Assembly: GCA_964526905.1 (NCBI GenBank)
Contig: CAZGMN010000002.1
Span: forward strand, 1-43,277
Source: CAZGMN01 sp964526905
GTDB taxonomy: Bacteria > Acidobacteriota > Aminicenantia > Aminicenantales > Aminicenantaceae
Reading direction: 5' to 3'
Length of the DNA stretch: 43,277 nt
Shown: positions 16,671 through 24,924 of the stretch, one piece after another
Layout: each line of letters starts with the position of its first letter
Position numbering within the stretch: the first letter of the stretch is position 1
Translations under genes and position numbers: made by a program
The notes under the pieces: generated by a model
The model's input: the letters and a program-made list of their open reading frames with translations, nothing else
Told to the model about the DNA's origin: nothing
Databases searched by the model: none

Positions 16671-18501
16671 CAAGCTGGAAGAGATAAGAGGCGAGATCTT
16701 AAAATCCCGTAAAAAACAGAAACCGACCATCACTATCTGCAGCGGAACAGGCTGTCATGCCTACGGCTGTGTAAAAATAGCCCAAGCTTTTGAAGACGAA
16801 ATCAAAAAACAGAATCTTCAAGATACGGTCGATGTCAGAACCACAGGCTGTCATGGTTTCTGTGAAAGAGGCCCGATTGTTGTCATCCAACCCGATGGAA
16901 TATTCTACCAAAAGATCCAGCTCAAGGATGTCAAAGAAGTCATATCAGAAACAATTAAAGGCAAAAAAATCATTGAGAGGCTTCTCTATGTTGATCCAAA
17001 AACCGGGGAAAAAATTGTTTATGAAAAAGAAGTCCCTTTCTATAAAAAGCAAAAAAGAATTATTTTTAAGAACAACGGATTCATCGACCCGACTGAAATC
17101 AAAGATTACATGGCCTTGAATGGCTATTCGGCCCTGGCAAGAGTTGTAAAAGAGATAACTCCTCGGAAAATTATTGAAGAAATAAAAAAATCGGGCTTAA
17201 GGGGAAGAGGAGGGGCAGGATTCCATACAGGATTAAAATGGGAAATAACTTCAAAGTCATCAGCAAAGATTAAATATCTCGTTTGCAACTGCGATGAAGG
17301 TGACCCTGGCGCCTACATGGATAGAAGCTTGCTGGAAGGAAATCCTCATAGTGTCATCGAGGGGATGCTGATCGGAGCCTATGCCGTGGGCGCCAAAGAG
17401 GGATTTATCTATGTTCGTGATGAATATCCTCTTGCCGTAGAAAATGCGTCCCTTGCCCTCAAGCAGGCCAGAGATTATAGCCTCCTTGGAAAAAATATCC
17501 TCGGAACAGAATTCAGTTTTGATATTTCAATCTCTAAGGGAGCCGGAGCTTTCGTCTCTGGGGAAGAATCGGCTTTATTGGCTTGTATTGAAGGGAAAAT
17601 TGGAATTCCTAAACAACGACCCCCTTACCCTGCTCAAAGAGGACTCTGGAGCAAGCCAACAATTATCAATAACGTTGAGACGTGGTCCAACGTTCCTGTC
17701 ATCATCAACAAGGGCGCCGGATGGTTCTCTCAAATTGGCACCGATGGAAGTAAAGGGACTAAAATATTTTCTCTTGTTGGAAAAATCAACAATACGGGTT
17801 TAGTGGAAGTTCCGATGGGGATGACTCTGAGGGAAATCATCTTTGACATCGGTGGAGGAATCCCGGCAGGAAGAGAGTTCAAGGCTGTTCAGACAGGTGG
17901 CCCATCCGGAGGATGCATTCCCAAAGAGAAGCTTGACCTGCCTATCGATTATGAAAGTTTGACTCAAGCCGGCTCGATCATGGGCTCGGGTGGAATGATT
18001 GTCATGGACGATAAGACCTGCATGGTTGATGTTGCCAAATACTTTTTGAATTTTCTGCGCGATGAATCCTGCGGCAAATGTCTCTCCTGCCGAGAAGGAA
18101 CTCAAAGGATGTGGGAGATTGTCAAGGATATCTCTGAGGGAAAGGGAAAAGAAGGAGACCTCGAATTGCTCGAAGAATTAGCCCAGGCAACAAGGGACGC
18201 CTCCATGTGCGGGCTGGGACAGACTGCCGCCAATCCTGTGTTCTCCACCATCAGATATTTTAGGGACGAATTTGAAGCCCATATAAAGGATAAAAAGTGT
18301 CCGGCAGGAGTGTGTTTAAAGTTGATCCAGTATTCTGTAATCGAGGAGAAATGCACCGGTTGTCTGGCCTGCTTGAAGGTTTGTCCTCAGGAAGCCATCT
18401 CTGGGGAGCTGAAAAAAGTTCACGTCATCGATCATAGCAAATGCATCAAATGCGGGGCCTGTTTTGAAGCTTGTAATTTTGATGCAATCAAAATAACGTG
18501 A
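16651..18501 (+). CDS. NuoF-like NAD(P)H/FMN diaphorase subunit with extra Fe-S domains
   Basis: A 616-aa flavo-iron-sulfur protein of the HydB/HymB type. An N-terminal thioredoxin-like [2Fe-2S] domain has Cys30, Cys35, Cys67 and Cys71. The NuoF core has the glycine-rich RGRGGAGFHTGLKW, the FMN/NAD loop NCDEGDPGAYMDR and the GEESALL element. An N3-type [4Fe-4S] motif SCGKCLSCREG is followed later by CGLGQ. The C-terminus has two ferredoxin motifs, CTGCLACLKVCP and CIKCGACFEAC. The ATG at 16651 follows AGGAG by about 11 bases; 16660 is an alternative. Such proteins occur in electron-bifurcating hydrogenases, where the extra domains branch electrons. Confidence 0.95.
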   Translation: MNGMNVNKLEEIRGEILKSRKKQKPTITICSGTGCHAYGCVKIAQAFEDEIKKQNLQDTVDVRTTGCHGFCERGPIVVIQPDGIFYQKIQLKDVKEVISETIKGKKIIERLLYVDPKTGEKIVYEKEVPFYKKQKRIIFKNNGFIDPTEIKDYMALNGYSALARVVKEITPRKIIEEIKKSGLRGRGGAGFHTGLKWEITSKSSAKIKYLVCNCDEGDPGAYMDRSLLEGNPHSVIEGMLIGAYAVGAKEGFIYVRDEYPLAVENASLALKQARDYSLLGKNILGTEFSFDISISKGAGAFVSGEESALLACIEGKIGIPKQRPPYPAQRGLWSKPTIINNVETWSNVPVIINKGAGWFSQIGTDGSKGTKIFSLVGKINNTGLVEVPMGMTLREIIFDIGGGIPAGREFKAVQTGGPSGGCIPKEKLDLPIDYESLTQAGSIMGSGGMIVMDDKTCMVDVAKYFLNFLRDESCGKCLSCREGTQRMWEIVKDISEGKGKEGDLELLEELAQATRDASMCGLGQTAANPVFSTIRYFRDEFEAHIKDKKCPAGVCLKLIQYSVIEEKCTGCLACLKVCPQEAISGELKKVHVIDHSKCIKCGACFEACNFDAIKIT

Positions 18502-18508
18502 GGAATCC

Positions 18509-19228
18509 ATGATTAACCTAAGAATAAATGGCTTAGATGTGAAGGCTGAGAAGGGCTGGACCATACTTGAAACAGCTAAATTCTACGGACTGGAAATACC
18601 GACTCTCTGCTACCACGAAGGGTTAAGCCCATATGGAGGCTGCCGGCTTTGCCTGGTCGAAATCGGAGAAGGGCCAAAGGCTAAGCTGGTCAGCTCCTGC
18701 ACCTACCCGGCAGAGGAAGGGCTTGTTGTTCGGACAGACACCAAAAGAGTCATCGAGGCGCGGCGAATGATGATCGAGCTCATGCTTTCCATCGCCCCCT
18801 ATTCTAAAGTCATCCAGGATTTAGCTTCTAAATTCGGAGTGACAAAAGTCCGCTTCAAGATTCGAAACGAAGAATGCATCCTCTGCGGCCTTTGCGTCCG
18901 GATGTGCGCCGAGCAGATGGACGGCCGGGCGATCGGCTTTCAGAACCGTGGCTATAAAAGGAAAATCTCCACACCCTTTGACATTCGCTCCGAGGAATGC
19001 CGGCTCTGCGGGGGCTGCATCTACATCTGCCCAGCCTGCCAGTTGAGGTGCCAGGGACCTCAGGCAGAGACCGCAGTCTGCAATGCCTGCTTGACCATGG
19101 AGCCAACCTGCCTCGAACATTACGATGAGCTTCAGTGCTGGATGTACGATGCTGGCCGCTGCGGAACTTGCGTTCGAGAAAAGAGCGAAAAACGAGCTGA
19201 CAAGGAGCAGACAAGAGCGAGCAAATAG
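18509..19228 (+). CDS. NuoG/HoxU-like ferredoxin subunit with unusual cysteine tail
   Basis: A 239-aa iron-sulfur protein. An N-terminal plant-type [2Fe-2S] domain (Cys34, Cys45, Cys48, Cys62) and two [4Fe-4S] motifs (ECILCGLCVRMC and ECRLCGGCIYICPAC) match the N-terminal part of NuoG, HoxU and HydA. The His/Cys-ligated N5-type cluster normally between them is missing; that stretch reads IAPYSKVIQDLASKFGV. There is no catalytic H-cluster or molybdopterin domain. The last 60 residues add more cysteines (CNAC, CLEH, CGTC), suggesting another metal site. It probably passes electrons between the NuoF-like subunit and the GltS-like protein encoded 73 bases downstream. Confidence 0.88.
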   Translation: MINLRINGLDVKAEKGWTILETAKFYGLEIPTLCYHEGLSPYGGCRLCLVEIGEGPKAKLVSSCTYPAEEGLVVRTDTKRVIEARRMMIELMLSIAPYSKVIQDLASKFGVTKVRFKIRNEECILCGLCVRMCAEQMDGRAIGFQNRGYKRKISTPFDIRSEECRLCGGCIYICPACQLRCQGPQAETAVCNACLTMEPTCLEHYDELQCWMYDAGRCGTCVREKSEKRADKEQTRASK

Positions 19229-19301
19229 AAATGAGAGAATTTATGACTAACTTACTCTTCGCTGCTTATAAAATAAATTTGACGACAAGGAGGTAATCAT
19301 C

Positions 19302-20882
19302 ATGGCTTATACAAAACTCAACAGAAGCGCTGCCACTCTGACCAAGAACAGAACCGAAGGCTCGATCAGCCCTTTCAGCGGAATGTGCGTCACCTGTGTC
19401 GACGGCTGTATCGGAATGTGCGAGATAGGAAAATCAGCCTATCGCGGCCCTGAAGTCCTCTACCCTCAGCCTTTTGGCATCATTACCGCCGCCTCGGAGA
19501 AGGAGTATCCAGTTGACCTCTCTCATTTCAGCATCATGGGCACGGCTGTCGGAGCTTACGGCGTCGAGGCCGACAGCGACAAGGCGACATTTCCCAAAGT
19601 CAGCATCGAGACAGCGGTCGGACACGACAAAGGCATTAAGCTAAAAGTTCCCTTCATCCTCGGTGGTATGGGTTCAACAAACGTGGCCAAGCAGAATTGG
19701 GAGGGGCTGGCCAAAGGAGCGGCCATAGCTGGAACGATTCTCACCATCGGCGAGAATGTCTGCGGGATGGATGACGAATCTGAAATCAAGAACGGAAAGA
19801 TCGTCCGCTCTCCGGATATGGAATCCAGGATTAGGTTTTTCAAGGAATTCCAAGAAGACCGTTATGGCACAGTTGTTATCCAAGCCAATGTCGAAGATAC
19901 AAGGCTTGGGGTTCATGAGTATGTCATCCAGAAATTGGGAGTTGAAGCTGTTGAGCTGAAATGGGGACAGGGAGCCAAGGACATCGGTGGAGAGGTCAAG
20001 ATCAAGAGCCTTAAAAAAGCCCAGGAATTAAAGAAAAGAGGCTATATTGTTCTGCCCGACCCTAATGACCCCAGTGTCATCCAGGCCTTTGAGAAGGGAA
20101 GCTTCAAGGAGTTCGAAAGACACTCCAGGTTGGGGATGGTCGAGGAGGAAGGCTTCATGAAAAGAGTCGAGGAATTGAGAAAGGCAGGCGCAAAATATGT
20201 CTTCCTCAAGACCGGAGCTTACAGACCTGCGGATTTGGCCAGGGCGGTTAAGTTCTCCTCAAAAGCCAAGATTGACCTTTTAACAGTCGACGGTGCCGGC
20301 GGCGGAACAGGAATGAGCCCCTGGCGGATGATGAACGAATGGGGAATTCCGAGCGTTGAAATCTGGTCGCTTCTCTATCAATACCTGCACAAACTCAACC
20401 AAAAAGGAGAATACATTCCGGATGTGGCTGTGGCTGGCGGCATCACTTTTGAAGACCAGATTTACAAAGCATTGGCTTTGGGCGCTCCTTATTTTAAAGC
20501 CGTGGGAATGGCCAGGGGTCCGATGGCAGCGACCATGGTCGGAAAAACTATCGGCAAGAGAATCAAGGAAGGGCAGATTCCAGTCTATGTCGAACGCTTC
20601 GGCAGCACGGCTGAAGAAATCTTTGTCACCGCTCCAGAATTAAAGAGAAAGTACAAAGAGAGATTCAACGAAATTCCCACGGGGGCCATGGGCCTTTACA
20701 GTTATTTCTCGAGGCTCAGCCAGGGCTTGCGCCAGCTCATGGCTGGAAACAGAAAGTTCAACCTGAGCTACATCAGCCGCACTGACATCGCTGCCTTGAC
20801 TCAAGATGCGGCACAGGTCAGCGGTATTCCCTATATCCTGGATGTTGATAAAGAGGAAGTTGATAAAATTTTAAAAAGCTGA
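19302..20882 (+). CDS. Stand-alone FMN-binding glutamate synthase-like protein
   Basis: A 526-aa protein of the FMN-binding glutamate-synthase domain family (COG0069-like TIM barrel). The phosphate/FMN-binding region includes DGAGGGTGMSP (330-340), the counterpart of HDGGTGASP in glutamate synthase, and VAVAGGI further on. There is no N-terminal glutaminase domain and no C-terminal GXGXG domain. The usual [3Fe-4S] cysteine motif after the barrel is absent; the region reads MARGPMAATMVGKTIG. Instead the N-terminus has Cys29, Cys32, Cys36 and Cys40 (C-x2-C-x3-C-x3-C), a likely cluster site. A strong ribosome site AAGGAGG precedes the ATG. It is the last gene before a strong terminator. Confidence 0.88.
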   Translation: MAYTKLNRSAATLTKNRTEGSISPFSGMCVTCVDGCIGMCEIGKSAYRGPEVLYPQPFGIITAASEKEYPVDLSHFSIMGTAVGAYGVEADSDKATFPKVSIETAVGHDKGIKLKVPFILGGMGSTNVAKQNWEGLAKGAAIAGTILTIGENVCGMDDESEIKNGKIVRSPDMESRIRFFKEFQEDRYGTVVIQANVEDTRLGVHEYVIQKLGVEAVELKWGQGAKDIGGEVKIKSLKKAQELKKRGYIVLPDPNDPSVIQAFEKGSFKEFERHSRLGMVEEEGFMKRVEELRKAGAKYVFLKTGAYRPADLARAVKFSSKAKIDLLTVDGAGGGTGMSPWRMMNEWGIPSVEIWSLLYQYLHKLNQKGEYIPDVAVAGGITFEDQIYKALALGAPYFKAVGMARGPMAATMVGKTIGKRIKEGQIPVYVERFGSTAEEIFVTAPELKRKYKERFNEIPTGAMGLYSYFSRLSQGLRQLMAGNRKFNLSYISRTDIAALTQDAAQVSGIPYILDVDKEEVDKILKS

Positions 20883-20900
20883 AATATTCTTAAAGAAAAG

Positions 20901-20948
20901 GCGGAACAGGTTTGGATGCTTTAGGCGTCAAGCCTGTTCCGCTTTTTT
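20901..20948 (+). terminator. Rho-independent terminator after the GltS-like gene
   Basis: GCGGAACAGG (20901-20910) pairs perfectly with CCTGTTCCGC (20933-20942), followed at once by six T. It ends the redox operon. Confidence 0.9.
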
Positions 20949-20970
20949 ATTTCTCTATTTTTTGTAACTC

Positions 20971-20999
20971 TTTACGGCATGGAATTGATATGTTATAAA
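20971..20999 (+). promoter_or_regulatory. Promoter of the M50-trpS-scpAB operon
   Basis: TTTACG (20971-20976), a 17-base spacer and TATAAA (20994-20999). The start codon is at 21015, so the leader would be only about 8-9 bases, with no Shine-Dalgarno element. Confidence 0.5.
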
Positions 21000-21014
21000 T
21001 AGCTCTGGCCTAAA

Positions 21015-21650
21015 ATGGAAATTCTTAACAGAATCATCGGCTACTTTGTCTTGCTCTTCGCCATCACCATTCACGAATCCGCCCATGGCTGGGCCGCACT
21101 CAAAATGGGAGACCCCACGGCTTATGACTTGGGAAGAATCTCTCTTAACCCGCTTCATCATATCGACCTCATCGGAACCGTTCTTCTCCCCTTTATCATG
21201 ATGCTCACCGGCATCCCCTTCTTTGGCTGGGCAAAACCCGTTCCGGTCAATCCTCTCAATCTGCGAAACCCGCGCCGCGATAACCTCCTCATCTCAGCAG
21301 CCGGACCGCTCTCTAACCTCATTGCCGGTGCTCTTTTTCTAATCGCAATTATCTTCCTAAAATCCTTGAGCTCCAATTTTGCCAACTTTTTCGCTATCCA
21401 GGGATTGGCTTTAATCCTTTTCTATGGAGCTTTGATCAACACTCTGTTGGCCGTCTTCAATCTCATTCCTGTTCCTCCCTTAGATGGGAGTGGGGTGCTG
21501 ATGGGCTTTCTCTCGGATGAAGCTGCAGAAAAATACGATAAAATTCGCCCTTATGGCTTTTTGATCATACTCGCCCTGCTCTTTCTCAGAGTTCTTGACC
21601 TCATTTTCACACCCATTTACAATTTAATAGCCACTATAGCCTTGATCTAA
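21015..21650 (+). CDS. Site-2-type zinc metalloprotease (M50 family)
   Basis: Polytopic intramembrane protease, 211 aa, the short YwhC/Rip-like form without a PDZ domain. The zinc motif HESAH is at 20-24 inside the first transmembrane segment, and the second active-site element IPVPPLDGSG (NPDG-type) is near 150-160. It has about four to five hydrophobic segments. Substrates are unknown. The order M50 protease, trpS, scpA, scpB is widely conserved in bacteria, and the next start codon is one base past this stop. Confidence 0.92.
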   Translation: MEILNRIIGYFVLLFAITIHESAHGWAALKMGDPTAYDLGRISLNPLHHIDLIGTVLLPFIMMLTGIPFFGWAKPVPVNPLNLRNPRRDNLLISAAGPLSNLIAGALFLIAIIFLKSLSSNFANFFAIQGLALILFYGALINTLLAVFNLIPVPPLDGSGVLMGFLSDEAAEKYDKIRPYGFLIILALLFLRVLDLIFTPIYNLIATIALI

Positions 21651-21651
21651 A

Positions 21652-22644
21652 ATGAGTGATAAAAAGAAAAAGACTGTCTTGAGCGGGATGAGGCCAACAG
21701 GCCCTCTCCATCTTGGTCATTTGGCCGGCCCTCTTCGCGACTGGATCAAGATGCAAAGCCAATATCATTGTTTTTATACGATCGTCACCTGGCACGCCCT
21801 GAGTTCCGAATACCAGAATTCGAAGGTCATCAAAGAATACATTTTCGAAGTCGCCGCCGACTGGATGAGCATTGGTTTAGAGCCGAATAAATCCGTTCTC
21901 TTTGTTCAATCCGAGGTCAAGGAGCATGCCGAACTCCATCTGCTTCTGTCGATGTTCACTCCTCTTCCCTGGCTGGAAAGGGTCCCGACCTTCAAGGAGA
22001 TGCAGCGAGAGAATCCGGATAAAGAGCTCAATACCTATGGCTTCCTCGGATATCCCATGCTTCAAGCGGCTGATATCCTGATCTACAAGGCCGACGTCGT
22101 TCCTGTCGGAGAAGACCAGGCTTATCACCTCGAGTTTACAAGAGAGGTGGCAAGGCGCTTCAACCGGCTTTGCGGAAAGGTCTTTCCAGAGCCCCAGACT
22201 TTGCTCAGCGAAGTTCCGAGGGTGGCAGGAACAGACGGCCGCAAGATGAGCAAATCCTACGGGAATGCTATCTTCCTCAAAGACCCTCCGCAGATTGTCC
22301 GACAAAAAATCGAAACAATGAAGACCGACATCCGGCGCAAGCGAAGGACAGACCCGGGAGAACCAAATGACTGTCCTGCCTTCACTCTGCACAAAGCCTT
22401 TGTCAATCAAGAGAAAAGAGAGGAGTTGGCTCAAGGTTGCCGAACAGCCGGCATCGGCTGTCTGGAATGCAAGAATGTCGTCATCGAGAGGCTGGAGGAA
22501 ATCCTCTCTCCCTACAGGGAAAAGAGGAAAAGCTTCAATAAAAACCGCCAGCTTGTCTGGGATATCCTTGAAGAGGGAAACGGGCGGGCACGACGGGCCG
22601 CTCAAAGGACGATGGAAGAAGTCAGGGCTCATCTCGGCTTTTGA
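21652..22644 (+). CDS. trpS: Tryptophanyl-tRNA synthetase
   Basis: Class I aminoacyl-tRNA synthetase charging tRNA-Trp, 330 aa, the normal bacterial length. The HIGH-equivalent LHLGH is at 19-23 (after RPTGP) and KMSKS is at 198-202. The anticodon-recognition helical domain follows. No Shine-Dalgarno element is evident and the gene starts one base after the M50 stop, so translation is probably coupled. Confidence 0.97.
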   Translation: MSDKKKKTVLSGMRPTGPLHLGHLAGPLRDWIKMQSQYHCFYTIVTWHALSSEYQNSKVIKEYIFEVAADWMSIGLEPNKSVLFVQSEVKEHAELHLLLSMFTPLPWLERVPTFKEMQRENPDKELNTYGFLGYPMLQAADILIYKADVVPVGEDQAYHLEFTREVARRFNRLCGKVFPEPQTLLSEVPRVAGTDGRKMSKSYGNAIFLKDPPQIVRQKIETMKTDIRRKRRTDPGEPNDCPAFTLHKAFVNQEKREELAQGCRTAGIGCLECKNVVIERLEEILSPYREKRKSFNKNRQLVWDILEEGNGRARRAAQRTMEEVRAHLGF

Positions 22645-22661
22645 GAGACCATTTCAAAACC

Positions 22662-23399
22662 ATGGAGACTTTGGAAACCTACCAGGTCAAGCTGGAAGCT
22701 TTTCAAGGCCCGCTTGACCTCCTTCTTTTCCTGATCAAAAAAAGAAAAATCGATATCCACGATATCCCCATCGCCATCATCACCAGGGAATACCTGGAAT
22801 ATCTCAATCATAAGAAAAGGATAAATCTTGACCGGGAAGCCGAATTCCTGCTCATCGCCGCGCTTCTCATCCACATCAAGTCCCAGATGCTTCTTCCCCG
22901 GGAGAGAGTTCTTGAAGAAGAAGAAGAAAAAGACCCGCGACAACTTCTTGTCGAGCGCCTTGTGGATTATCAAAAAATCAAAACAGCCAGCCTGCTTCTG
23001 AAAGAGAAGGAGGACGAAGAGCTTCAGAAATGGAGAAGGACCTTCCTTCCTCCGCTGCTCGAGACCGATGCCCTGGATTTCATCGAAGTCTCCCTCTTTG
23101 ACTTGGCAGAGTCCTTTTTCAGGCTGATGAGGCAAAGAGAGAAAGAGGAAACGAAGACTATAAAAGGAAAGGAAATCTCTCTCGAACAGAAAATGAGAGA
23201 AATCATCCAAGAATTAAAAAAGAATTCTTTTCTCGATTTTCTGGACTACTTCAATCGGCAGGAATCCTTTGAAGAAGCTTTTGTCGCCTTCTTCAGCCTC
23301 CTGGAGCTGATCAAGTTGAAAATCGTTATCGCCACCCAGGAAAGCCACTTTCAATCGATTAAAGTCTGGTTCAGAAAAAAGGCTCATAAGGTCAACTGA
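22662..23399 (+). CDS. scpA: Segregation and condensation protein A (kleisin)
   Basis: Kleisin subunit of the bacterial SMC-ScpAB condensin, 245 aa from the ATG at 22662. The N-terminal SMC-neck-binding region (FQGPLDLLLFLIKKRKIDIHDIP, split over strands and helices) is unmistakable. A Glu-rich middle linker (DEEEEKDPR-like, about 85-100) and a C-terminal winged helix follow. A TTG at 22641 overlapping the trpS stop would add seven residues; I prefer the ATG because conservation begins after it. The stop overlaps the scpB start by one base. Confidence 0.95.
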   Translation: METLETYQVKLEAFQGPLDLLLFLIKKRKIDIHDIPIAIITREYLEYLNHKKRINLDREAEFLLIAALLIHIKSQMLLPRERVLEEEEEKDPRQLLVERLVDYQKIKTASLLLKEKEDEELQKWRRTFLPPLLETDALDFIEVSLFDLAESFFRLMRQREKEETKTIKGKEISLEQKMREIIQELKKNSFLDFLDYFNRQESFEEAFVAFFSLLELIKLKIVIATQESHFQSIKVWFRKKAHKVN

Positions 23400-23947
23400 T
23401 GGACACCAAACTTAGAGAAATCATCGAATCCTTGATATTCATCTCCCAAGAGCCTCTCTCTCTGGAGAAGATGAAAGAAGTTCTTCAAGAGTTTCCTTTT
23501 GAAGAGGTCGAAGGTGCTTTCAAGGAACTCAAGGAAAGCTATGCCTCAAACGATCGTGGAATCCAAATCATCCAGCGGGCGGGGGGCTATCTTCTCTCCA
23601 CAAAGCCAGAGTGCGATTTATGGGTCAGGCGCCTGCTCAAGATGGAAAGAAAGAATAAACTTACCTCTGCCTCACTTGAGACCCTATCGGCCATCGCCTA
23701 TCACCAGCCCACGACTCTATCTGAAATTTCGGTTTTAAGAGGCGTGGATTCGACACACACTCTGAAAACTCTCCTCCAAAAAAAGCTGATCAAAATCGTT
23801 GGAAGGAAAAAGAGTCCGGGAAGTCCCCTCCTCTACCGGACAACAGATAAATTCTTAACCTATTTTGGCCTCAACAGCCTCGATGACCTCCCCTCGCCGG
23901 AAGAAATTAAGAAAATCCTTGAGGAGCAGGCGGACCTGGAAGAATAA
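23399..23947 (+). CDS. scpB: Segregation and condensation protein B
   Basis: Winged-helix partner of ScpA, 182 aa. The family signature ETLSAIAYHQPTTLSEI and the following RGVDS element (about 95-120) are present. So are LIFISQEPLSLEKM near the N-terminus and the YFGLNSLDDLP ending. ATG and the scpA stop share a base. ScpB forms dimers that bind the ScpA linker and support chromosome segregation with SMC, which is not encoded here. Confidence 0.96.
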   Translation: MDTKLREIIESLIFISQEPLSLEKMKEVLQEFPFEEVEGAFKELKESYASNDRGIQIIQRAGGYLLSTKPECDLWVRRLLKMERKNKLTSASLETLSAIAYHQPTTLSEISVLRGVDSTHTLKTLLQKKLIKIVGRKKSPGSPLLYRTTDKFLTYFGLNSLDDLPSPEEIKKILEEQADLEE

Positions 23948-23985
23948 GAAATGGAGCTAAGTTAAGATTTTATCTGGACTTAAGA

Positions 23986-24014
23986 TTGACAAACAATTTC
24001 AACTAAGATAGGAT
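23986..24014 (+). promoter_or_regulatory. Promoter of the ispH-rpsA-HU gene cluster
   Basis: TTGACA (23986-23991), a 17-base spacer and TAGGAT (24009-24014), about 30 bases before the ispH start codon. Confidence 0.6.
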
Positions 24015-24045
24015 ATTTTATCAATATCATCCAATCCCGAAAGAG

Positions 24046-24924
24046 ATGGAAATCATAGTCGCCAAAAACTCTGGCCTTTGTTACGGAGTCAAAAGAGCTT
24101 TGAATATTGCTAAGAAAACAAGGGAAAAGACAAAAGGCGCTGTATTCACTCTGGGAGCGCTGATCCACAATCCCCAGGTGATCGCCAGCTTGGAAAAAAA
24201 GGGAATTTATCCCATCAGCAAGTTTGAAAAGCTCAACCAAGGAACGGTCATCATCCGCAGCCACGGCGTTTCTCCCGCCGTCTACAATCGGCTTGCCAAA
24301 AAAAAGATAGGAGTTGTCGATGCCACCTGTCCTATTGTCAAAAAAATCCAAGGATTGGTCGAGTACCTAGCCAAGGAAAAAGCAGAAATCATCATTGTCG
24401 GAAACAAAGAGCACCCTGAGATTGAAGGGCTTATCGGATACAGCCGAGGAAAAGGAATCATCGTTGAAAATGAGGAACAAGCACGAAGCCTCCCCCAACG
24501 GAAGAAAAGAGCGATACTGGCTCAATCCACCCAGGATATCTATCTCTTCCAGAGAATTGTTGCCGCTTTAATCGAAAAAACAGACCAATTAAGAGTCTAC
24601 AACACGATCTGCCATTCCACTCAGACTCGGCAGAAGTTGACCTCGCAACTCGCATCTCAGGTCGACACTTTGTTCATCGTTGGAGGAAGGTCGAGCTCTA
24701 ACACCAACAAGCTTTATCAGATTTCAAAGAGGATCCTGCCCAAAACCTATTTCATCGAAAGCGCAGAACAAATCACTCCTCGAATGCTCGAAGGAGCAAA
24801 AAAAATTGGTCTTTCAGGAGGGGCCTCAACTCCTCCTGAAGCTATCCAAGAAGCTGTAGCAAAAATCAAGTCGAGCTTCAGAAGCCAATCTCAAAGGGAG
24901 AATATTGTCCAATGTCAGAGGTAA
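24046..24924 (+). CDS. ispH: 4-hydroxy-3-methylbut-2-enyl diphosphate reductase
   Basis: Last enzyme of the MEP isoprenoid pathway, converting HMBPP to IPP and DMAPP. The protein is 292 aa. The three cluster cysteines are Cys12 (GLCYGV), Cys95 (DATCP) and Cys189 (ICHST), and the proton-relay Glu126 is in KEHPEI. The pathway therefore runs through MEP in this organism. The gene overlaps rpsA by 13 bases; ispH followed by rpsA is a recurrent pair, sometimes fused, in Firmicutes and other phyla. Confidence 0.97.
   Translation: MEIIVAKNSGLCYGVKRALNIAKKTREKTKGAVFTLGALIHNPQVIASLEKKGIYPISKFEKLNQGTVIIRSHGVSPAVYNRLAKKKIGVVDATCPIVKKIQGLVEYLAKEKAEIIIVGNKEHPEIEGLIGYSRGKGIIVENEEQARSLPQRKKRAILAQSTQDIYLFQRIVAALIEKTDQLRVYNTICHSTQTRQKLTSQLASQVDTLFIVGGRSSSNTNKLYQISKRILPKTYFIESAEQITPRMLEGAKKIGLSGGASTPPEAIQEAVAKIKSSFRSQSQRENIVQCQR

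Noticed and set aside
16170..19228. Fragment of a respiratory complex I or an NAD-linked hydrogenase.
   Set aside because: No membrane Nuo subunits, no H-cluster or NiFe subunit, and the third subunit ends before any catalytic domain; the operon closes with a GltS-like gene and a terminator.
21877..22632. Open frame of 251 codons on the minus strand across trpS.
   Set aside because: Antisense to trpS with its intact HIGH- and KMSKS-type motifs.
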